A stretch of DNA of 64,000 bases, taken from contig CAMPDV010001298.1 in the NCBI GenBank assembly GCA_946699065.1, positions 1-64,000 on the forward strand. The letters are read 5' to 3'. The notes beneath the pieces were generated by a model, which was given only the letters and a program-made list of their open reading frames with translations, was not told the DNA's origin and did not search any database. The position numbers were made by a program, and so were the translations under genes. Below are positions 1 to 9,769 of this stretch, in pieces. The first letter of the stretch is position 1, and every line of letters starts with the position of its first letter. This DNA is from Loxodes magnus. Its lineage: Eukaryota > Ciliophora > Karyorelictea > Loxodida > Loxodidae.

Positions 1-1096
1 GTTTTTTAGATTTATATATAATAACAGAATTAAGTTTTTATCTTTAAATAATCTAGAATAATTTAGGTATTATTAATTAGAAATGATAATTACAAAAATA
101 ACATAAATAATAAATATAATATTAGTTTGCTATAAAAGAGAAAGTTATCTAAATGTATTAATTATAACTAATCTAATATCTAAATTAAAGAGAAATTAAT
201 TAATAACTAATAAAGCTAAAAGGATAAAATATTAAGTATTTAATAGACATAATTAAACATATTAAAGCTTACTTTAATAATAAAATTAAATATTACTATT
301 TAATAATTGTAAGATATAATTAGTGATAAACCATTTATAGCTAGTTTAAATATTTACTTTCTACTACCTATATTTATTACATTTATATATTTTGCTTAGA
401 ATCAACATTATAATAAATTATATTAGTTTATTATTTTAAAAGAGATCTTTATAAATAAAAAGTTTTAATTAAATAGTAGTAAGAAAGTGGCCAATTAAAA
501 GAGTTTACTTTATAAATACTAAAAATAATTTGCTTTAAATAATTTGATGTTTTTTAATATATATTTAAGCTAATTAATAAGAAACTTTTTTTTTTTCATT
601 TTTTTAATTAGTAAAAAGATTAAAGAAATATATTTTTTTGATTAAATGTAAGTGAAAAATAATAATTAATAACAGTAGATTTAAAAGAATTGTAATATTT
701 TATTTATTATTTAAAAGGGTCTATAAAGAAATAAGTTATTCTTATTAAGAGTCTTTGATTTAAAGCACGAATAGGTAGTAACTAATAAATGCATATTAAA
801 GTTATTATAATAGGGATATAAATTCTTCGTTATAAAACTTTTGATACAATAAATTATCCTTTCATTTAAAAGTAAAAAGATATAAAATAATTAAAATTGT
901 AAAAGTTTGTACACTATTAGTTTAATATCTTGTCTTGTTTTAAGACAAAAATAGAAAAATCAATGTTTAAGAAATGAGATATTTATAAGTATGCTTAATA
1001 AATAATTTAATTGTTTAATTTTATTGAAATTAAGTAAGTAAAATTTATATAGTTATTTTATTTAAATATTTATTGAAATAAGTTATAAAAATTAAA

Positions 1097-2183
1097 ATGG
1101 AGAAAAAACAAACGGAGAAAAAAGAAAAGCAATTTACTAAAATTATTTTTTTAAGAAAACTCTTAAGAGCGAGAAGCCACATCCTAGGGAAAATATCTCT
1201 ACTTCATTTTAAGTATGAAATTCTTCCTAATTTATGCTACTAAAAGTTAATAAATAGGATCAGTTATGACCAAAGTAAAGGTATTTCTTTAATATTTTTT
1301 AGACTAAGCCCTCACTGGTCACTCTTCACCTATTTTATCGGTAGCCATATCAAATGATATGAATTGAATAGTATCAGGTTCAGGATATCCTGAAAATAAG
1401 ATAAAGATCTGGAATTTCCAGACAGGTGCTCTCATAAGAACTATAACAGGACATACTTCTTTTGTTAACTCGGTAGTAATCTCCCCTGACTCTAATTGTA
1501 TAGTGTTAGCATCTGGAGATTCAACTATAAAGATCTGAAACTTATAGACTGGTTCTCTCATAAGAACTTTAACGGGGCATACTTCCTCAGTTAACTCGGT
1601 AGTAATCTCCCCAGACTCGAGTTATATTATATCAGGATCTGATGACACTACTATAAAGATTTGAAATTTCCTCAATGGTGATCTCCAAAGAACTTTGACT
1701 GGGCATACTAATACAGTTATATCGGTAGTAATCTCCTATGACTCTAGATATATTATATCGGGATCTTGGGATAACACTATAAAGATTTGGAATTTCTAGA
1801 CTGGTCAGCTTGTGCGAACTCTTACTGGGCATTCAGGCGGAGTTTCATCGATAAAAGTGTCTAAGGATAATAGGTATATAATATCAGGTTCTGGTGACAG
1901 TACTATTAAGATATGGGACTTCTCTTCTGGTTAGTGTATTCGTACTCTTCAAGGTCACTCAAGTTATGTATCAAGTATTCAGTTAAGTGTCGATTCAAGT
2001 GTTATCTTTTCTGGTTCATGGGATAAAACAATCAAGATTTGGAACTTTGATAAGGGTGAGTGTATATAGACTTTATAAGGGCATACAGGATCAATAAATT
2101 CTATAGCATTGAGTGTTGATAATAGATGGTTGGTATCGGGAGGATGGGACAATACGATAAGAAAGTGGAGAGTTTCGAGTTGA
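1097..2183 (+). CDS. Seven-bladed WD40 repeat protein (copy 1)
   Basis: A complete WD40 beta-propeller read with TAA/TAG=Q and TGA=W. A basic N-terminal leader of about 55 residues is followed by seven repeats of GH..V.SV.IS.D...I.SGS.D.TIKIW, ending in KWRVSS and TGA at 2181. A 28-nt intron (1275-1302, GTAAAG..TTTTAG) splits the leader from blade 1; removing it gives 353 codons. In-frame TGA stands at the tryptophan of N-W-I-V-S in blade 1 and of two IKIW strands, where other blades have TGG. Blades 2-4 are nearly the same at DNA level and differ mainly just after GHT and around the S-D turn, the upper-surface positions of a propeller. WD40 domains of this kind bind proteins or ligands; the partner is unknown. 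Three paralogues lie in the window. Confidence 0.88.
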
Positions 2184-5100
2184 GTAACTTGCTATTTGAC
2201 TTAATTAAATTTTACGATTAAAGATATAAGATATTGGTAATGTATTTAAATGAATGTTTAATGTTAATAATGTTTTTAGTTATATGAAGTTTTTTAATTT
2301 ATTAATTAAAAATTTGTTATATTGTTAAATATTATTGGTTTAAAAAAACGGTTGAGTGATAGGTTAAAGAAATTAGTGAGGTATGTTGATTTAAAGTGGT
2401 AATGTTTAAAAATATTAAAAATATAATTTTGTTAAATGAAAGCATGAAATAAGTTAAAGTTTAAATTTATGCTATAAATTTTATGGATATATTTTTAGAT
2501 TTAGTAAAAATTTCAAGTTGAGTATAAATTTTCATTTTTTTGTGAAGTGGTTAAAATATTATTTATAAGGTTAAAGTAAGTTTATAATTTTGATTATTAA
2601 TTAAAAAATTTAATTAAGTATTTATTTTAAATTAAATTAAATTTTGTTTTTTTTATTATTTATTTTTTATGATTGATTATTATTATTTATTAATTATTAT
2701 TTATTATTTATTATTATTTATTATTTATTGATATTATAAAATTTTAACATTTAAGTTTAATATTTTTCGTTTCCGATTGGATTATAAAATTTTTTGAAAT
2801 TAAGTTATTTATTTATCATTATTTTTTCGATTTTAGAGTTTAAATTTCATGAAAATAAAAAATTTGTTTTTTTGCTCAGCGTTTTACACTACCAAAGATT
2901 TTCGGCACGGAATAAATTTAATTATTTCGGGATAAAAAATTTAAAATAGGAATAAAATTTCAAGAAAAAATTCCAAATATAAAAGATTTTTGAGAAAAAA
3001 TAGGAATTAAAAAAATTTTATATTAAAATAGAATTTGGAAATTTTTTTGTTGAAATGGTTTTTTGTAAAAATTAAAAAAAAATTTTGTTTTTAAGAAAAT
3101 TTTTTGAAAAAATTTCATCAAAACTTTTTTTCTTTTTTATTTAAAAGTATATTTTTGATAAGGTTAATTATGTTTGAAATTATAAAAAACATTTATTGTT
3201 TATGCTTTGGAAAAAATACAATTTTTAATTTTGACCATCTTTTCGAGTAAATGAAAAAAATTCGTTTTAAAAATTTTTAATATTATAAGAATTTACTTAA
3301 ATGAAAAGGATCTCAAGAAAAAAGGAGATATAATAAAATAACCATGAAATCGTGAAAAAATAATCCTTTTTTCGCTACAAAAGATTTTCGGGATGGATAA
3401 ATCCTTTTCTTAAAGGGATAGAATTTTAAAAGATTTGAAAAGTTTTTTAAATAACTTTTAAGAAGTAAATATAAAAAAATAAATTACAATTTTAGGAAGA
3501 AATAAATTAGTTAAAAAATTTTTCTATAAGAGGGCTTAAAACTACCTTTTTAATAGATATTGCGAATTTTAAAAATAACTAATCTAAAAAGAGCTAAAAA
3601 ATCTCTTTATAAAAATATGATCAATCAAGTAGAAAAAATGAGGTATAATGCATCTGTAATAATAAATTTTAGGCCAATTTACAAAGAATCTAAAAAAAAT
3701 ATTTAAACAAGGATCTAAATAATGTATCTAACCTAACTATATAAAATATAGAAACAAAAATTTATTAATCAAGTTTAAAAATATTCTGCTTTATTATAAT
3801 AATTATAAAAATATTAAAAATTTAAGATTAGTAAAAGAGTTTTGAAAAGAGCTTACTACGACTAACTATCTGTTTTTAGTTTGCGAAAAGATGTTAATTT
3901 AGAAGAGGAAAACAAGTTTTTTAAGAAAAATTGCTATATTAAGTATTTTTTCTCTTTAAAATTTTACTCATTCTATAATATTAAAAGAAAAGCTTTAAAG
4001 ATAAGCTTTCTGATTTTAAGCAACTTGAATATATCTACTATGTATATAGAAAATCGATTTTATTTATTAATCTTAAAATTTGAATTTCTAATGAAGCTAT
4101 TTTATTAAAGCTGAAAGCTTTTTAAAAAATAGATTGATTATTTATCATACAAGAAACATTTGCTAGTAAACTATATAATTTGAATATATGGAAAATGATA
4201 AAAATCTTCACTTTCTTGTAAATTATCTTATATTCCATCTAAAATAAGAATAAAATTATATTCTAATATTAAATAATAAGAATTAGCAAAATGAAAGTGT
4301 AAATAATTAAGAAATCAATATAGTTTTGATTATATCAAAAAAGGTTAAAAGCTTTAATCTTTTGTATAATTAAAATAATATACAAAGTGTAAGTTAATAA
4401 CTATTATAATTATATCTATAAAAAATGGGAAATATTTCGTACAATATAAAAAGAAACATATATAGCATAATAAAAAGCAAAGTTTCTACTAAGCCGATAA
4501 TGGTAATAGTACACAATTTCATAAAGAACCTTAATAATGAGCTAGTTTGATTCTAAATGATTAGACAACTAAATTATAATTGATAATTTAAGCATTCCTT
4601 TAATAAATGTTTGGTTTAATATACAATATAGTAATTTTTAATTTAAAATACTAAATATTCATAAATATAATAATATTTAAAGTGCTTTATTTAAAATAAA
4701 TAAAAAAAAGCAACTAATTTAAATTTAAAAGATCTTATCAAGAAATTAAATTAAAATGTTTTAATATTCATTTTCTAATTAAAAATAGTTATTATTTTTT
4801 GTTCATTGATCTATTTTATTTATGATTAAAGATTGTAATTAATGTTTTCATAATGTCTGAAAAATTGTTAGATTATTTAAAGATAAAAAATTAACTCTTA
4901 AAATCAATCCTTTTATAAGATAAACAGAAATAAGAGGAATTATAATTAAAAAAATTCTAACAAACAAATTTATAAGACAAAAAAATTAATTTTATAAGAG
5001 ATCAATTGAAGATGTGCAAGAATTTGAGAGCAAAAATATTACAGTTAATATCAAAATATTGTAATCCAAAAGCCATAGATGCAAAAATTGATGCTCAAAT

Positions 5101-5245
5101 TAAACTACAAATAGATTTATTATTTGGTAAATTAATCTAGAAATAAGAAATATGGCATTGCTTTAACAGATTTATTGAGAAGTTTAATTTATCTTCAAAC
5201 TTAATATCTTTTTTATTTATTATTAAATAATAGTAATTAAAAAAA
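2184..5245. other. AT-rich spacer within repeat copy 1
   Basis: About 3 kb between the WD40 and coiled-coil genes. It holds a TTATTATTT-type microsatellite (about 2640-2735), a GC-richer motif block (2880-2940 and 3370-3400) and otherwise A/T runs. An apparent reading frame near 3880-4108 is not kept: copies 2 and 4 differ from it by single-base indels. No gene is supported. Confidence 0.6.
2880..3400 (+). repeat. Recurrent 'AAAGATTTTCGG' motif block
   Basis: Two related GC-richer motifs: ACTACCAAAGATTTTCGG followed by CACGGAATAAA and TTATTTCGGGATAAAA (2887-2937), and a variant GCTACAAAAGATTTTCGGGA (3373-3392). The same pair follows the WD40 gene in copies 2 (25365-25415, 25855-25880) and 4 (58918-58970, 59406-59430). 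In inverted copy 3 the first motif occurs twice in antisense (38140-38190 and 38430-38480). CpG-containing words stand out in this sequence; the function is unknown (3' processing, termination or replication element are options). Confidence 0.6.
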
Positions 5246-6042
5246 ATGGATTCTTAAAATCTTGTTCCCGGCTTTTTCTTCAGCAAAGAAGAGAAAAAAG
5301 CTCTGGAGAAAAAGCAGCCATAAAAAAATTAGCAAGAGTCTTCTTCTCCCCACTTACAAAACTAATAAAAACCTAATAACTATAATAAACACCTCCTAAA
5401 GTAATGAAAAGAAAGGAATCTAATATAATAACAGGAAAAGAACTTCCATCAAAGATAATTAAAAAGGAAATCAATGTTTATTAGTTAGTATTTGAAATAT
5501 CCAATCTCTAGGAAGAGATTAAAGGGCTTAAGTAGGAAAATTAAGAACTAAGAAATTTATTATCGCTTGGATAAGATAACTTAGAGATTAGAATTATTAA
5601 TCAAGAAAGGGAACTCCAAGCATATTCGAACATTTAAACTGAACATAGATAAGAAACAGCAAGGCTTGGAAATATCGTATAAAAACAAGAGTTGGAGTTT
5701 ATTAAGCAAAAGAATATTAGCACAACATAGCTAATTAGACAAATTAGATGGAATTAGAATAAAAAGAGGTTATAAATCGAAAACCAATCAGATAAGTAAG
5801 GAAGAAATGCTACTACTGTAATAGTAAGTGACATTTGTACAAGAATTGCTAAAAATTTTAGAATTTCAAGAAAAAATTTTGGCGTAAAGAATAAGAAAAA
5901 TATTAGAGGCTCTATTGCAACTAGCATGGAGATATTTACAGAAGAAAATGATGTGAAGTACCTTTTGAAATAATAAGAATAAGAAATCAAAGAAATTGAG
6001 AAGACCTTAGTGAAGATAATTTCATTAGAAAGTCAAGAATGA
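5246..6042 (+). CDS. Coiled-coil protein, repeat copy 1
   Basis: From ATG 5246 (MDSQN..) a 20-nt GT..AG intron at 5264-5283 brings the leader into the main frame, giving 259 codons; without it the main frame starts at ATG 5404 (213 codons). The body is a heptad-rich coiled coil (EISNLQEEIKGLKQENQEL and beyond), followed by a segment reading VIVSDICTRIAKNFRISRKN, then a Q/E-rich tail ending in tandem TGA. A related block occurs at 51.4-51.96 kb. The same gene in copy 4 has identical length with only a few substitutions, which argues for coding. A zinc-knuckle-like CX2CX4HX4C appears in another frame here but sits antagonistically to the coiled-coil frame. Function unknown; resemblance to retroelement ORF1 proteins is only in being a coiled coil. 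Confidence 0.6.
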
Positions 6043-6289
6043 TGAGTAGTATTGCTGATAAAACAACTTATTTTAAACAGTGTCCAGATTGGCACTTTTG
6101 AACATTTTAATTTCATTATCATTATTAAATAATAGTAAAATTAAGAGTTTACTATGTAATTTTAAAACTTTTTATTATATGTATAGTTATATTAAAATTA
6201 TGTACGAATTATTTAAAAATTAGATAATTAAAAAGATGATGGAAGCTGAAGTTGATTCTCATAAAACCTTTTAGCATTTTGGATAAGGT

Positions 6290-6520
6290 CAAGTTCCTAT
6301 CCACTGAGAAGGTCCATGGCTAGAGTCATTCTCAGCAGGAAAACAAAATCTTTCCGATTATCCACTCTTGCTAGCAACTTGAAGACTGTCGACTCCTAGT
6401 TATGGAACACCTGACTGATGCTTATTGAATTAAGCAACAGGATATCCTCTCTATATGCATTGAGAGAGTGACCTGAGTCGTCTAGCTGGAAAGGAGTTTC
6501 CAGTCCCTCGAAAGAGAAAT
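6290..6520 (+). ncRNA. Hairpin-rich GC island, candidate structured RNA (copy 1)
   Basis: A stretch near 45% G+C in surroundings near 20%. Four perfect stems are visible: CTGAGAA 6304-6310 with TTCTCAG 6329-6335 (extended by TTCCT 6294-6298 with AGGAA 6337-6341); TGCTTA 6419-6424 with TAAGCA 6431-6436, enclosed by CCTG..CAGG; CTCTCT 6447-6452 with AGAGAG 6463-6468; CTGGAAA 6486-6492 with TTTCCAG 6497-6503 around a GGAG loop. Copy 4 keeps the arms of three stems exactly and has a one-base deletion between stems. I do not recognise an RNA family (not tRNA, 5S, U-snRNA or a hammerhead by eye). A protein-coding reading is possible in several frames, which with this genetic code proves little. Confidence 0.45.
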
Positions 6521-7117
6521 TTTAAAGTTTATAATTAATTAATTGTAAACTGCTTATTACTCCTAAGGATAATATTTAAAGATTTAAAATACTTAATTGA
6601 AAATATTTGCTTGCTATGTTTGTAGAAATCTTTATAAGTCAGTATTAATAAATATTCGAAAATAGTCCCCGTTTCAGTTAAATATCTAAATCAAAATAGG
6701 TGAAAAGAAAATAAGTAGAATTGCCATGATATAGTACAAAACTGAGGAATACTAGCGAAGTATTTAGTAAAGGAAATTATTTTCAATTACTTTAAGTATT
6801 TACCAAGGTATTATCACTATATCTCGATATTGCTATTATTATGTAGAAATATTACCAAAATATAGACATTAAAAAATATAAAATTTGAATTAATTTTTAA
6901 GATAAGACTAAAATTAAAATATTTAAATGTAAAAAATAAATAAATAAAATATAAATAAGAGCTTAATAAACTGCTTAGCTATAAGCATTAAATAATATCT
7001 ATTTTAACAAATTTATTATTTTATTAATTTCACTTTGTTTTCATTTAAACAAATTCTCTTTAATTTTAATTTATAATATAATTAATTAAAATCTATAAGC
7101 TTGTTTTAGTTTAATAA

Positions 7118-9030
7118 ATGGATTAGTAAAATTATAAAAGTCCTAAAAAATAATTTGGTTCTTAGAAAAGAATTCCTAATATACTTCAATATAGTTGCTT
7201 AATGTGTTCAAAGTGCATTAAAATTGGCCTTATGTCGCTCAATAAATATTTTGTAAAACACACTAGTAAATATTTAAAGGCTAAATATCTGAGTTAAAAG
7301 ACTAGATTTCAACTGAAAATTTGAGAAGAGCATAATGAGTTTCAATAAAAAGCAAAACTAAATGAAAATTTATAGAATTATTTGCAAATATTAAAATAAT
7401 AAAAGATATAGTAAATTAACTTCATTAAAGTTATATTGATGATCTAAAAACTCTTTTCCAATATCATCAATTAAGTATGTACTTCAAACCTTAAATAATA
7501 TTAGAGGGAATTATAAAATAATATAAGAAAAATCGAAGAAATAATTTAAAATTTAGAAAAAACATTACACTTACCATCATAAACTAGGTAGTAACAAGAA
7601 GAAATAGTAACCTTATTACATATAATTAAACATCAATACAAACAGATAAAGTTAATGATTTAGAAATATAACTAAGTTAAAAATGAAGAAGTAAATGTTA
7701 ATTAAATTTCAGATCAGTTAATTAAAATTATTTTATCGTTATGAATTTTATTGCGGAAAGGTGCAGAATTAAAATCCATAACATTATAATATTACAGATA
7801 TATTAAATAAATATTTTAAATAATAAATTAAATATGATTTTACACTATTAACAGTAGTGAATGTTGCTAAATTATTAGAAAAATTTTAAAATAAAGCTTT
7901 GAAAAATACTAATTTTCAAGAAAAACCTTTAAATTTTTCTAACATATGTAATAATTAAGATATTTTAATTAAATTCAAACAGTTATCAAGTTAAGGTTTG
8001 ATAAAAAAAATTGAATGATATCATAGAATTATCTAAGGCTGATATCAAAGTAGAATAAGCTTCTGCAAAAGCGATAGCAATCTTAAAATGTTTTAACTAT
8101 AATTTTATATAAAAAATTTTTGAGGGAATAAGAATCTAAGGTGCTAATTGAGTGAATCAAATTTTCAAGATTGTAATCTAAGAAACTCAAATTTATAAGT
8201 GGTCAATCTAAGGAATATGAAGAATGCGAAGCTAACCAAATGCAACTTAAATGGAGGAAATTTAAATAATATATAATTGAAATTGCCCTAATCTTTTGAT
8301 ACTTTGCTGAAACATATGAATTGAATTTATTCGATAGCGGTCACGAGTGACTAGAAATAATCATATCAGGAAGTAATGATTCGACTATAAAGATTTGGGA
8401 TTTTCTGAGTGATTTCTATAAGAGTACTTCGACCGAACGAGCGAATGAAGCTGTAAAGAGGGACTAGAAATAAATAGTTTCAGGAAGTTATGCTAGTACA
8501 ATATAAGTATGAGAATTTTTGAATGTGACCTTAAAAAGTACTTTGATGGGACACACGAATTATGCTAGATCAATAATGGTAACAAATGAATCGTTTCGGA
8601 AAGTTCTGATTAAACTATAAAGATATGAAATTTTTCAACTAGTTAATGTATTCGAATTCTCTAAGGATATCAAGATTCGATAAGAACAATAGAATTTAAT
8701 CATGAAAAAAACTCATAATATTTGGAGGTTATGACAAAGCAATCAAAATATGAAACTTCCAACAAAAAAAACATAAACACTTTATTGCTGCAAATTTAAT
8801 GAGAATGTTAGTAATAGCAACTGATAATAATTTTATAATATCTGGATCATATGACAACACTATAAAATATGGAATTTCTAAACAGAGGAGAGGTTAATAT
8901 TATTACGAGGACATAAGGGAGAAATTTACGAATTAGTGCTGACTGGAGATATAAAAGGAGTAATATCAGGTGGATAAGAGAAATAGATAAGAAAGTGAAA
9001 TATTCAAAATTATTACAAGATCTTAAAAAT
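7118..9030 (+). pseudogene. Decayed zinc-finger / coiled-coil / WD40 protein (copy 1)
   Basis: From ATG 7118 (MDQQNYKSP..) the reading gives a cysteine cluster SCLMCSKC, then (in another frame, about 7490-7800) a long helical region such as LQNNIRKIEEIIQNLEKTL, then WD40 strands at 8330-9030: SGSNDSTIKIWDF, a degenerate VSGSYASTIQVWEF, LMGHTNYARSI, ISGSYDNTIK. The order cysteine cluster-coiled coil-WD40 resembles ciliate TRIM-like/WD40 proteins. Frame changes between and inside blades, and missing tryptophans, indicate decay. The left part is repeated in copy 4 from 63153. It may be an older paralogue of the short WD40 genes with its N-terminal half retained. Confidence 0.5.
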
Positions 9031-9533
9031 GGTTAAGTATAAAAGAAGGTAAGTATATAATTTAAATATAAATAGGAGTGAAGTTAGAGTGAATTACAAT
9101 AGATATCTTCCATTCAAATAGTAATTTGTAGTTTAGAGAAAATAGTGGCGAGTGAAAGCATCAAGAAAATGTCGAATATGAAGTAAGTTTGAGAATATGA
9201 ATTAAAAAAACGAAATTCATTGAATTTAAATTAATACCTTAAAAGATATAATGCAATCTAAAATAATTTTAGCTTAGCAACAGTCAAATTTTTCATAATA
9301 AATAAAAAGCATAAACTTTAAATTATTTTTACTTTGATTTTTAAACATTAATTTTTTGAGTATGGATATAAAATTTTGGTACTATAAAATTATTTAAAAA
9401 ATTAAAGACAATATACTAATTTTTATTATAAACTTTACTTTTAAAAAATTTAAAAAAATAATTCTGTTTTAATTTTTGTAAATTTATAATAAAACAATAA
9501 AAATAAGGCTTGATTAAAAAAAATTATGAATTT

Positions 9534-9764
9534 ATGAAAATATAAAATGCAAAAAGCTTTGGATTTTGGACTTCCGGAGATCAGTTAGTACAAACAGCAA
9601 TATCCTCAAGTTATTTTACTATTAAAAATTTGAATAAAGAGTTATTAAAATTAAAAAAACCTAATTAAATCTGTGATTCTTTTACAATTAAAGATTAAAG
9701 GAAGTAAATTAAATTTCTTGGAAGATTTTTAAAAGATAATTCTTTTGTTAAAAACAGTATATGA
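9534..9764 (+). CDS. Possible small protein, 76 codons plus stop
   Basis: An open frame from ATG 9534 reading MKIQNAKSFGFWTSGDQ to TGA 9762. It includes a short locally GC-richer patch (9550-9600) unlike the flanks. A second frame from ATG 9548 is equally open, so the frame is not certain. No family recognised. Confidence 0.2.
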
Positions 9765-9769
9765 TAGAA

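Larger units (their letters stand above)
1..8000 (+). repeat. Long segmental repeat, copy 1
   Basis: This is the first of four related copies in the window. It is collinear with copy 4 from its first base (near 56404 there) to the point where copy 4 runs off the window, so the true right end is not seen and may include the WD40 remnant up to 9.0 kb. It is also collinear with copy 2 from 22.48 to 28.35 kb. It carries, in order, a WD40 gene, an AT-rich spacer with a GC-richer motif, a coiled-coil gene, a hairpin-rich segment and a decayed zinc-finger/WD40 gene. No terminal inverted repeat or poly-A end marks it as a transposon; segmental duplication is the simplest reading. Confidence 0.85.

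Noticed and set aside
3881-4108. 75-codon frame (MRKDVNLEEENKF..) in repeat copy 1
   Set aside because: Copies 2 and 4 differ by single-base indels and substitutions that break the frame.
5805-5850. CX2CX4HX4C zinc knuckle (CYYCNSKWHLYKNC) in the coiled-coil gene
   Set aside because: It lies in a different frame from the strongly supported coiled-coil frame and its surroundings are not protein-like.
5754-5990. Reverse-strand hydrophobic frames at 5754-5990 and 61790-62026
   Set aside because: They are antisense to the coiled-coil gene; Lys/Glu-rich codons read as Phe/Leu/Ser on the other strand.
6236-6540. Protein readings of the GC-rich island on both strands
   Set aside because: At least three frames look plausible, copy 4 has a frame-breaking deletion, and four perfect hairpins fit RNA better.
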